Translations under genes and position numbers: made by a program
NCBI GenBank assembly: GCA_964017195.1
Contig: OZ024887.1
Coordinates: 1,145,001-1,209,000 of the forward strand
Direction: 5' to 3'
From: Siderastrea radians
Lineage: Eukaryota; Cnidaria; Anthozoa; Scleractinia; Rhizangiidae
Length of the DNA stretch: 64,000 bases
In this document: piece after piece, positions 33,847 to 46,100 of the stretch
Numbering within the stretch: position 1 is the first letter of the stretch
Layout of the letters: the number at the start of each line of letters is the position of its first letter
Notes under the pieces: model-generated
What the model saw: the letters and a program-made list of their open reading frames with translations, nothing else
Database searches by the model: none
What the model was told of the DNA's origin: nothing

Positions 33847-36295
33847 CTATTGTAAACTTCACAGTCGCCCATTTAAATTAAAGTTAAAGAGAAGTTATTT
33901 ATATTTTCTTTAGTTGTTAGTACTATTTGATATTTGGTAATATATACATTTATCTGAAAGAGATACATAGTTAAGTGACTGTCTAAGAAAAAAGTATGGT
34001 AAATTTCAGCATAGCTGAAACTACAGACAGTTTACTCAACGAGATGCATAGCTCAGAAAATAATTCTATTACAATTACTGCATTAATGTTGGTAGTTGTT
34101 AATGGCAATACGCCTCAAGTTTTATTGACATTATCGTATGGCCTTCACACCTTAGACTATTGCTAACGCACTATAAGAGTATGATTTATGGAAAGCAGTT
34201 TAATATATTTGTATTTTATGTAATTGCGTATTTTATGACTAAGTGTTTTGCAGTCGTTGAATACGATCGTCCCTTGCGTCCCAAGAGTCAACGTTGTCTT
34301 TATAGTAAGGAGCTAGCAGGTTTTGCCAGGGACTCTGGGTCTAATATGAGATACAAATTATCCAGAGATAAGTTATGTCATGTTGAAAGTATGAAAGAGT
34401 TACCTCTTATTTGATAACTCTGTTATCTTAATTTACATTCCTATGGGAGTTCCAATCATTAGCCATCATTCTGATTTAACACAGCCTAGACTGTTGTGTT
34501 GTTGACGTTGCAATACCACCAGCACAGCACGTGCTTGGGGAGACACTCCCAGCCTGTGTTGCAAGCGTTTACGTAGGAAACATTTTCTCCCCTTCCCTGC
34601 CCCCCTCCTTCCATTTTTCGCCTTGGTCCCAATTTTCGCGCACCCGAAAAGCGAAAAATGGTTCAAACGTGCGGAATAGCCTACGGAAAAGCTTGCTACG
34701 CGGGCTAAGCCTTGACTCTTTACCTCCTAGAGTCTCTTATCAGACGTTGTGTCATTCATTTTCATGAGTACACTAGTTCAAACCATCCGACGAGAGGTTT
34801 TAAACAGTGCTTTCCCGTGCTGTTCGCAAGTGCAAAATTAGAGAATTTGTCAAATTTCTTCTCCAACAGTCCTAGGAGGTAAAGGGTTTATGTTTTTCAC
34901 CGCTTCGCGGCAGTTTCTCGCTACTAAATATGTAGCATCCCTTGAACAACGCCAGAGATGTTACTACGCTAGAAATGCTGTTTTAGCATAGTAAGTATAT
35001 TACTATCGGTTTTGGAACAGGGCTCAAGTAATATCGCCTCAAAAGCAATCCAAGCTACTCAAGCTAGCAATTTACAAAAATGACATTCACGTCACGAATG
35101 TATTTTACATTCTTTCATACTTATCATATTCATTGTACATTTAGCCTGCACAAGATTTTTTAATTATGTAGATATTCTGCAAGCTTGTTTGCGATTTTAC
35201 AAATGAAAGCAAATATTTCAACTCCTTGATGTGTTATGTCATGAATTTATTAAATAGCCAGTTGCAAATTTGCATCGTCTGTTGCTAAGTTACTTGTATT
35301 TATGCAGTAGTTATACTAAAACACCCCTAATCCTTTGGTCTAAACGCTGAACTATATGGTAAAACTACTCGTGTAACTTGGCCTGTTCAGCGAGAGCAAA
35401 CGAACTGTATTTAGGTGATTGCATCGGTTGATCGCCCTGGTGCCAGCCTATACTATTGCTAATACTAATTTGTTATTTCTAGAGCGCTTCATACTAAGTG
35501 GCTAAAGCGCTTAACAAAAAATATAAACTAAAAAATGGTTAAAAACGAATATAAAACCTTGCTAGAAATCGATAAATCTATCGATATTGTGGTGTCGATG
35601 CTCGTTAATCAGCCTTCGGTTGAACGCCTCATCATGAAAGCGCCCGAAAACAAACACTTGGACCCGGTTGTTCAAAGGGTGGATAACTATGTCAAGGGGC
35701 TAAATGGTAACAAAAAAATTAACCATTATTCACCAAAGTGGAGGTGAATCTACCGCTCTTCACTGACACTGAGGTGAATAATTGTTTTAGTGTATACCAA
35801 ACCAGTGGATAGCCAGGACCAAACAGTTCCTTTTTTCTGAGAGATGACGGAAAACTCGCGCGCGAAATCCAGAAACCTGCCAGGAGGTGAATAGCAGATG
35901 CTATCCCGAGCATGAGTAGCCAATCAGAGCATGCGAAAAACGCTATCCACTGGTTTGGTATATTTTAAAGTACACTACCCACTGAAGATTTATCCGGTCT
36001 TTGAACAATCAAAGCCTGTTACCCAGGTTTCCGATTACTGAAAGGTTTCATTTAGAGTTCGGAGTGGTCTATTGAGTTCCTATTTGTCATTACAGTCGTA
36101 ACTTTCCCGTAGCAGGCTCCTCAGGCCAAGAAAATTTAAAGGTGAAGGGGTGGTTCTAAGTCGCAATGCTGGAGAGTGACTGCCTGAACGAACCGTTGGC
36201 TCCAGTGACTCAGGAGACCTCGTCCAACTAGGCTGCGGTAATTTCAAATGTGTTATTTGTAATATATTTATGAGTTGATCCAAATGTAATTAAAG
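33847..36295. other. Intergenic region between two convergent genes
   Basis: It holds the 3' end of the IRAG-like transcript (candidate ATTAAA at 33878), the 3' end of the opposing ABCC transcript, and repeats at 35716-35962. A 70-codon open frame at 35535-35747 has no recognisable features and is not called. The C-rich tract around 34590-34610 is low complexity. Confidence 0.6.
35793..35962. repeat. MITE with perfect TATACCAAACCAGTGGATAG termini
   Basis: A 170-bp unit with perfect 21-base inverted ends. A separate small inverted repeat built on ATTATTCACC (about 35716-35791) adjoins it on the left, so two elements may be nested. Confidence 0.85.
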
Positions 36296-37158
36296 TCAGT
36301 CAAACAAAGTATTGGTGGACTCAAACTCGGCTACCTCCCCATTTCTTATCACTAAAATCGTATCGCAATCCTGAACAGTGTTCAATCGGTGAGCAATAGT
36401 GATGACAGTACAATTCTTCAGTTTATCGTGTACAGTTTTCCAAATTGTTCGCTCAGTGTCTGGGTCCACATGCGCTGTCGGCTCATCCAGGATGACGATC
36501 TTGCTTTGTTGTAGCAGCGTGCGTGCCAAGCAGATCAGCTGCCGTTCTCCTACACTCAAGTTTCCACCTCTCTCTGAAAGCGCATAGTCAAGCTGTCCGT
36601 CGAAGCTCTGAACCAAATCCTTAAGTTGCACGTCTTCCAAGACGTTCCAAAGCTCGCTGTCTTCGTGCTTTCCTAAAGGATCAAGATTTCTTCGCAAAGC
36701 TCCACTGAAAAGAACAGGACTTTGACTAAGAAGTGTAATGCATCTTCTGGACGCCTGTAGGTTAACAGCGTTCATACTTACTCCATCAATCAGTATATCT
36801 CCTTCAGCCTCAGGCATATGCAATAATCCTGCCACTATGGACGACTTTCCATCTCCAGTTCGTCCCACAATGCCTATCTTCATTCGCCCTTCAATGACAA
36901 AGTTCAAGTTTTTCAGAACTTGAGGTCCTCCTGGGTAATATCTCAACTGAACGTTCTTAAATGCCACGGTACCATCAGAAGGCCAATCTTTAGGTGGTAG
37001 GGTCTGAACATGGTAACCTGGTTCAGGGTCTAGTCTGGTGTAGGCCATGACTCGCTCTGTTGATGTCATCACATTTTCCACTTCGGCGAATTGTTTGGCT
37101 GCCGTCTGACAATTTTCAACGGTATTGATGAGGTAGGTAAGGGCAAGGCCAGCTAAAG
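36296..37158 (-). CDS. ABCC exon 6: end of TMD2 and NBD2
   Basis: 863 bases ending in TGA at 36296-36298. It begins with the last membrane helix of TMD2 ([15 protein letters not shown]) and continues through the whole second nucleotide-binding domain. Relative to the usual ABCC form, Walker A has Asp (GRTGDGKSS) where Ala is common. The signature reads LSVGERQ where LSVGQRQ is common, and Walker B reads DEPTAHVD where DEATANVD is common. The catalytic Glu after Walker B and the switch His are present, so the site looks ATPase-competent. Confidence 0.9.
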
Positions 37159-40100
37159 CTGTTGACACCAAAGGTTATATGGTTATATGGTTATATATAA
37201 GCTGATTTTTACCGGGGAAGGTTTCAACTGCAATATTGACTTGCTGCATTTCGGAGTTTTTTGGTCCAAACCATTCGAGTTGTTGACAGTAATTTCTATA
37301 AAAACGCCTATTCCAACCCAAAGGCTAATTGTTAATTGGTTTCCACGATCTTTTGCCATCGATTAGACTTCCATTTTCCCAAACAGCTTCTATTATGACA
37401 AAAAAGGTGTTTTGAAAAAGGTCTCTTAGAGAGAAATATGGCTTCTTCTCTCATAGAATGGACTTTTAGAAGCATCCGGTTCACGATTTTCATGTTTTAC
37501 CAGATTTTACCATTTCTCCATGGGCGTATACCCTCAGATCAGAGGACGTTTTCAAGACTTTTCCAAAATTGCCCCTTCTTTTCCCATTAGACAGGCCTTG
37601 ACTGTAACAAAGCCTATCAAAGGCCTTCACCATGGTCGACCAGTCTACGTCTTTCCTATACTTAGTGTATGCACTGCCTCAATTTCAGCTGTCAGAATAA
37701 TAAACAGAATTGGATCTTGATCGACGTTTCCCGGTTCATTTCTCGCTGAAGTGGCTAAAATGATGTCCAGAAATTTTGGGTTCGACCGGGTTCTTCATGG
37801 ATCCAAAGTCTATCTAGGCTTTCACATGTTGTTACATGTAAACGTTCCTTTAAAAGAAAAACAAAGATAGAGAACCTAACGAAGAGCAATTTAAAAAAGA
37901 AACTGAAACACCACGCGTGATGACAGGATAAGTCGTTCCAGGGGCCCGTTTCTCGAAAGTCCCGGTAACTTTTCAGGTCCCGAGCTGTATTTTAAAATCA
38001 AAATCTATAAAACGTTGTCGTAATTTTTAGCCTGCATATCAGCCCAACTTGTTTCATCAACTCAAAATTTTATTACTCAGCTTTCAAAGCCAACAAAATT
38101 TGAGTCATTAATGCAAACATCGCACACATAAAATAGCTTTTCAGGCCCGAAAAGTTATCGGACTTTCGAGAAACAGGCCCCAGGAACGCTCACCCAAAAA
38201 GGCTTCAAACACACTTACGAACGTCATTTTGCACATTTTCAAATTTATACCATGTCTGCTCCCCACGCATCCCCCCCCCCCCACTCACACACACACACAC
38301 ACACATGAACGTTACGCTAAGCAAGTTTTATCGCAAATGCTTGAAGCTTACAAAGGTACAATCTTACCTGCATCTTCCGCAAAAATAACAGTTCCAAACG
38401 CCACAGTAACAACGAGAACTGAGACCAGAAAATCAGCTCTGACACCGAGCCATCGCCCACTTGCCAACACCATAGAAAAAACTTGGTTGTGAACATCTTG
38501 TTGTCTGAAGAGAAAAACATTGAAAGTGAAACAAGTGAAAGACAAGATTTTTCATCCTGAGTTGCGACATTTGTAAGGAGTAAACTACAGCTCTGAAATC
38601 TTTTTTACCGCTAGGGGATCCCGTTTTCGTTCTTGAGTTATCTGCCTATCTTAAATCTTCATCGTGCTGAGGCAGTCTGGAGTATGTACCTCCCCGGTTC
38701 CTTCTTCATTTACGAGTGTATCTCATCAATACCGGGCCCTGGAAGTCATTGTGTACTTCTTCAATGTGTTGATCAAGGTCAGCCTCGTTCGTCAACTAAG
38801 GGACTCACTACGAGCTTGGTAACGGCAAGCAAGCAGTTTAACTGAGACTCTAAGGAGGTCAGCGTAGAGGACGAAAATACGCATATGGTCTTCCCAGTGC
38901 ATATTCAGAGCATATTCAGAACCATTTAGAGCAAGTAACATTTGGGACCGGCATGTCGACAGAGTAGGACGTGCCGAGCGAGCTCCGCTTGAATATCTAT
39001 TTTCCTGACATGGCCGCCAAAAATTTACGGTCCAAAAAAGGCTCCGAGGCAGCAAATGATCCCGCTGAAGATAATTTGGAAGAAATAAGAATCCTCATCG
39101 GCAGTTTAGCGGAGAAAATCGATAAACTAGACGCCGATAGTCGAAGGCGACATGACGCCATTTATGGTAAGCTTGAACACTTAGAAGAAAGAACGAACAC
39201 TTTGTTTGAAGACGTCGGTGGAATGAAAACAAGCCTTGGCTTTGTAAACAGTGAAGTCGAAGATTTAAAACAGGGATTGGAAGACAAAGCAGACAAGAGT
39301 AGCGTGGCAAAATTGTTGGCGAAGATTGACGACCTGGAGAACCGGTCAAAACGAAATAATGTCGTCTTCTGGAATATCCCTGAAGGTGCTGAAGATGGCT
39401 CCACGTGCGAAGAAATAATACGAGATATTTTAGTCAACCACATGAATCTTGAAAGAGAAATTGAAATCATGAGAGCGCATCGCACAACAATAAAGAACAG
39501 TCAAAACAGACGAAATGGTGAGCAGTCATCAAGACCGATACACGTAGCTTTGTTACGGTATCCTGACAAGCAGTTTATATTAAGAAACGCCGCCGCAAAG
39601 CTCAAGGACAATCCCTATCTTGACGCGAAAATCTTCATTTCCGATGATGTCTCGAAGGCAGTGAGAGACGAGAGGAAGATTTTGAAAGACCACCACCTTG
39701 AGGAAATTCGTAACCGAGAAGATGTAGAATAGGCCTTCATCCCTTGGAGTGTTCCTCCGCGTATCCTTTACAAAGGTAACGATTCAGCAAAACTGAAGTC
39801 TTTCTTCAGACCTGCCTCTGACGGCTAAGAACAGTGAATAGACATTTCTTTTCTAATTTGCCGTAGATATTGTGAGTCTGATCCGAAACTTTGAGCAAAT
39901 AAGAAATATGAACAACTATTTCAATTATTTTCCCTTTAATTCGAGCAATTATATACAATGAGCTTTAGTGTGTTTTAATGTCAGGTATAGCACTATTTTT
40001 CCTGTCAGCTTTTTGAGGAGCGGGGCACGACTGAGGGAGTAATAATTAGAATCTCCTTCAGTGCTAACGTTATAACATTAATTCTGGACTTAGTCTTCTT

Positions 40101-43100
40101 TGTAAAATATGTTAAATTGTGTGTGTGTCTGTGTTTGTGTGGTGAAGTGTTAAACAGTAGGCCAATCTTTTACAATATTCTTTCACTTAAATTGAATTGC
40201 TTGTACGTCTTTTCTCTGATTATGGACAGAAAAAATGAAAACTTCAAGGATGGTATCGGATGATTTTAAATTACTATCTTTAAATGTAAGAGGCCTAAGT
40301 AATTTTAAAAAAAGGCGAGCAGTGTTTACATGGTGCAGGAAGCAAAAAGCAAGCATTATATTTCTTCAAGAAACGCATTCGACAATAGATAAAGAAAAAC
40401 AATGGAAAGCTGAATGGGGCGCTCCAATAGAATTTGCCCATGGGAGTAGCAATGCGAGAGGTGCTGCTATTCTGTTGCGTAACGGCTTTGATTGCAAAAT
40501 AAAGCGAACGATTGTTGATCCCATGGGAAGATACATCGGCATAAACGCCGAAATTAAGGATGAAAATTATCTTCTGTTCAATGTTTACGCACCTAACAAT
40601 GATAGTCAATCTGCAAAGTTTTATGAACATATTGTTAATGTCCTTAAAAAGGAAGATCAAATATACGAAGACAGAATAATTATTGGGGGCGATTTTAATT
40701 GTCCTTTAAACCCAAGCTTGGATAAAATGGGAGGGCTTTTGACGACAAGAAAAAAGATCGTTGACCAAATAGAGAATATTCAAAATATATTTAATGTACA
40801 TGACGTCTGGCGGATTAAACATCCAAATCAAAAAAGCTTTACATGGTCACAAAAGTCCCCTTTCATTTTCTGTCGATTGGACTATTGGCTTATATCGGAT
40901 TCTTTGCATGATATGGTAGCGAACGTAGATATTGTATCAGCCATAAAAACGGATCATTCTGCTATAACATTACAATTGCACAAAATAGAAGAAGGTGTAA
41001 AAGGACCCGGTTTCTGGAAAATGAACACTTCCATGTTAAATGATGCTGCATATGTTGAAGAAGTGAAGAAAAAAATATTAATATGGAGAGAAGAGGCAAA
41101 AGAAATTTCAGACAAGAGGGTAATTTGGGACTGGATTAAATATAATGTCCGTTTATTTTCTATTGATTATTCTAAAGGACGTGCGAAAGCTAATAGGGAG
41201 GAGGAGGAAATGATGCAAAAGAAATATCAAGATGCACAAGCTAAATTTGAACAAAATCCATGTGTAGAAACCAGAAAGGTACTGGAGGAATGTAAGATGG
41301 GGTTAGAAAGGCTCTATGATAAGAAAACTGAAGGTATAATTGTGCGCTCGAGGGCAAGATGGCACGAGCATGGGGAAAAAAGTAACAAATATTTTTTAAA
41401 TTTAGAAAAACGAAACCACATGAGAAAACATATTAGGAAGCTGTCTCTTAGCGGGGTGATTACAACAGACCATAAGCAGATATTGAACTCGGCTTCAGAT
41501 TACTATAAAAATCTGTACAGTAGTAAGAGCAATTTAGGTCAACATGAATCGTTTGATTCTTTTTTTAAAAAACTGAATATCCCAAAGCTGAACGAAGAAC
41601 AAAGAACAAGCTGTGAAGGACTTATATCTAGGGAAGAGTGTAAGAAGGCAATTGAAATGTTCGAGAACGGTAAAACACCAGGAAATGATGGAATACCTAT
41701 TGAATTTTATAAGAAATTATGGGATACGTTAGCAGATCAACTGGTCGACGTTTTTAACTACTCGTTCCAGCTAGAGGAAATGACAACGTCACAAAGACAA
41801 GCAATTATTACCCTTATTGACAAAAAAGGAAAGGACAGATCCTACTTAGAAAACTGGAGACCAATCTCTTTGGTTAATGTAGATGCAAAAATTGCCTCCA
41901 AGGTCATTGCTAATAGAATAAAATGCTGCCTCCCAGACATTATTCACCATAACCAATCTGGCTTTATAAAAGATAGATTTATTGGAGAGACAGCTCGCTC
42001 AATACTTGACATCATAGACTACACAGAACGCTCTGAAGTGCCAGGAATGATGATATTCATTGACTTCGAAAAAGCATTTGACTCGATCGAGTGGTGTTTC
42101 CTTTATGAGTGCTTAGAAGCTTTTAATTTTGGCCCGGAATTTATAAAATGGGTGAAAACGTTTTATAAAAATGTCTCTAGTTGCGTAATTAATAACGGCG
42201 TAAGCTCTCCTTTGTTCAAGTTGGAAAATGTATTTTGTAATGTTTTGGTATGTAACTGAAGTATGTAGGAATGTATTCATAAGATTGTGTTAATGATTTA
42301 GTTGTTTATTAATCCTGTGGGATTCGTTTGGTTATTTAAGAGATTGTAAGTTATGCAGAAACCATTCGAAGGCATCTCTTTATACTTGCTTTTAGTGATG
42401 TCCGATTCCGAACAGCTCGATATTCCTCGTGATTCCCAAAGTACTACGCCTCTTGAACATGAGGATTCCTTGTCTAATGCCGAAACCCTTCGGTTATTTT
42501 CAAAACTGTTAGACTCTAAGCTTGATCAGAAGTTCACTTCTTTCAAGCGCGAACTTGAAGAGAAAGACATCCTTACACAGAGCCAGCTAAAGAAGCTGAA
42601 AACTGAGACGAAAGCTTCGAATACCTTTAATTATAAAGGTAACAGAGTACAGTTCGAGTTTAATCTCAACGTCCTCGACCAAATCGAGACGGCCTCTAAG
42701 AACCTTCGCGCAGGGAAAGTCTCTTCTGCAACTTCCGATCTCGAAGAAGCAAAGAAGCTCATCGATAAGCGCAACAAACTTGTGCGTTTCGCCGACAAGA
42801 GCCCCGCAGGTTGGACTGCTGTTGAAGAGTATGAGTCCGACGAACTCGCCGACGATTCAGAAGACGAGAAAAAGCTCCGTTCAGCCGAGAAGAGGGCGCT
42901 GTCGAAGATTCGTGAAAAGAAAAGAAAATTTCAACCTGCCCGTCCCAGAGCTCCGCAGCGTGAGTCAGCAACGGAAACCCAAACTTCTTTCTCGGCTGCT
43001 CCTGCTCAGCATTCTTTCAATCTTCAACAGCCCTTTCGCCATCAGTCCTTTCGTGCAAGACAACCAGTTCCCGCTGACAAATGTTTCAGCTGCGGCCAAC

Positions 43101-46100
43101 GCGGACATTGGGCAAATTCCTCAGTTTGTCCCAGTCGCAACAACCTCACTCGAAACCCACCGAGCACCAAACCAACAAACGGATGATGGGTCCAGGGACA
43201 AATACGATGCTGCCTTAAAACGATTGGGACAAGATGAGTATCCTTTACCTGTATCTCCAGTGAATTCTCTGGGCGATTGTGACCCAGTTGACTTTTTCTA
43301 CCAATCGACTAGCGATCCTAATTTTCATGATTCTCCGGAAATTTGTCCGGATTATCAAGAGGACGTGCAGAACATTGCCGTTAAAGGTAGATTAAGGCGT
43401 AATATTAGTTTCTGGGAGTATATAGGCGCTTCTTGGTTTATTCGCCAAACCTTTTTGGAAGGCTACAAAATTCCTTTTTATTTTACACCTGCTCCTGCCA
43501 CCTTCGGTAATAATAAGTCTTCCTTGCAGCATGCGGATTTTGTTCACAAAGCAATTACTGATCTTTTAGCTGTTGGTTCTGTTGTGGAATGCTCGTCTCC
43601 ACCTTCAGTAATTAACCCTTTGTCTGTTTCCATTCAGTCTAACGGCAAGAAGAGGCTAATATTAGACCTCAGGTATCCTAATTCTTTTGTTAAAAAATTC
43701 ACAATTAAGTTTGAAGACGCTAAAACCATGCTCAATTCATTTATTGACCACTCCCAAAATTGGTTCTATTCATTTGACATTAAATCGGGATATCACCATA
43801 TTGATATCTTTCCTCCCGACCAAGACTTTTTGGGGTTTTCTTGGTCATTCAGTGGGGTAACCAGATATTTTAAGTTCACTGTTTTGGATTTGCCATCTCG
43901 CAAGGAATTAATTTTCTGGCGGGAAAATTTACTTCGTCTTAATTCTAGGCCCCTTTCAGAGGATGTTCGCCCAGTTACTCGGATTGCGTATTCAGACGCT
44001 AGCTCTCTGGGCTGTGCCGCCTATTTATCTATGGATGATTTTCCAGTTGCACACAAGAACTGGGACCCACAGGAAATGAGTCAAAGCTCCACTTGGAGGG
44101 AACTTCATTGTGTTTATTTTGCCCTCCAAAGTTTCGCACTACGTTTGTCTAATAGTTCTGTTAAATGGTTCACTGATAATCAAGCAGTCCCTATTATTGT
44201 TGATTCGGGCAGCATGAAAGAAGAATTGCATAAATTATCTGTGGATATTTTCTATGTCACCAGGGATTATAATATCGACTTAGACGTCGAATGGATTCCT
44301 CGTTCCCTCAACGATAAAGCGGATTATCTTAGCAAAATCGTTGATTGCGACGACTGGAAAGTTAAGGATTGCTATTTTTACGCACTTACGTCCTACTGGG
44401 GACAGTGCTCAGTTGATTGTTTCGCTAGTTCCAAAAATTGCAAAGTTCCTAGGTTCTATTCTCGATTTTACAATCCGTATTGCCTAGGCGTGGATTCATT
44501 TGCTTTCAGCTGGGCTGGCGAGTTTTGCTGGTTAGTCCCTCCTGTCACACTGGTGACCAGAGTCATTCGCCATGTTTGCCTTTGCAAATGCAAAGGTATA
44601 TTAGTCATTCCTTATTGGCCATCCGCACCTTTTTGGCCTCTTCTGGTAGATTCTCAAGGGTCCTTTAATTTATTTGTTATCGATTACCTCTTCGTTGAGA
44701 ACGGCAAAGATGTGTTCTTACATGGGTCCAATAAGAATGCTATTTTTGGATCGGAGAATTTTAGCACACCGGTGCTTTTTCTCTTGCTCGATGGAGCTCT
44801 GTGATCGGTTTGGCTAGAAGGCACTGGCCTTCTATGATGCTATATAGGCACTGGCCTTTTGTTGGTGTGCAGCTATTCACACCGCCGTTTCACACGGCCA
44901 TTTCACACATTTTGGAGTATTTATCTGTTTATTTTCTTCCTTTGTTTTTTGTTTACATGGTGGAAATGCATTTGCAGACAAAGTTGGTCGTCTTCTTGAC
45001 CCCGAACTTCGGAGACTAGCATCATGCCTGCCTGCCCGTGCGGTTGAGGCCAAAGCTTCTTCTACCACAGAGCGGTATTCAAGGGCTTTTCAGAAGTTCA
45101 GAAAATGGGCTTCCTGTCATCGTGAGATTACTCCTTTACCATCAGATGACATTTCAGTTGCTTTATATTTGGAATTTTTGCTCCAAAGTAATTGTTCAAT
45201 TTCTGCTTTAGAGTCTGCCTGTTACGGCATTAGTTGGGCGCACAATTTGTACGGTTTTCCCACCCCTTGTAATTCAAGTTTAGTTAAAAATATTCTGGAA
45301 GCTGGGAAGAGGAAGTTGGCAAAACCCGTTTCTAAAAAAGAGCCTGTTACTCCTGTTATGATTAACGAATTGTGTATCAAATTTGCAGGCCCTTCCGCCA
45401 GCCTTTCAGATTTGCGTTTAGCTGCTATTTGTGTTACCGCTTATGCTGCATTTCTCCGCTTTAATGAATTAGCTGCTTTGCGTTGCTGTGATGTTAAATT
45501 TTGCGATAACACCTTTGTCGAGATTACTATAGTCAAGAGTAAGACAGATCAGTACAGGGATGGTTCCAGAGTCTTATTAGCCAAGACGGGTTCTATATCC
45601 TGTCCTTTTGATTTGCTGGAAAGATATGTTTGCTCCGCTGGTCTGCAACTGTCTTCTACGTTACCCTTTTTCCGTGCCCTGTATTATCAAAAATCCAATT
45701 GTTCTTATAAGTTACGTTCTGAGGGTATGAGCTACACTAGGACTAGAGAGATTGTTTTGCATGCTTTTGCTGAGTTAGGTTATCCTAAGAGTATGTTTGG
45801 CTTACATAGTCTTAGGGCTGGAGGTGCATCTGCTGCTGCTAATGCCGGTATCAGCGATCGCTTATTTAAGCGTCACGGCAGATGGAAATCTGACAGCGCT
45901 AAGGACGGCTATGTCAAAGACAAACTTGATTCTCTGTTATCCGTTTCTCGTAGTTTAGGTTGTTAAGCATTAATTATTAGCTTTTCTCTTTCTTTATTTT
46001 TCGAACGCGAGCATCAATAAACGAGATGCTCGCCCCTAGAACTGTGTGGTGTGTTTATTGAAGATTAATTACAAAATGTTTTATACTCGTTTCACAGTGA

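Noticed and set aside
35535..35747. 70-codon open frame on the + strand between the two genes
   Set aside because: No recognisable motif, no splice signals matching a longer gene, and it runs into an inverted repeat; length is within chance expectation for AT-rich DNA.
36399..36587. Plus-strand open frames across the ABCC exons (also near 36738, 51165, 51458, 53802)
   Set aside because: They are complementary shadows of conserved minus-strand coding exons with no motifs of their own.
43880..43890. Missing RT core read as a spliced intron in the DIRS-order element
   Set aside because: The segment is absent from the genomic DNA itself, so splicing in this copy cannot explain it; a spliced RNA template remains possible but unsupported.
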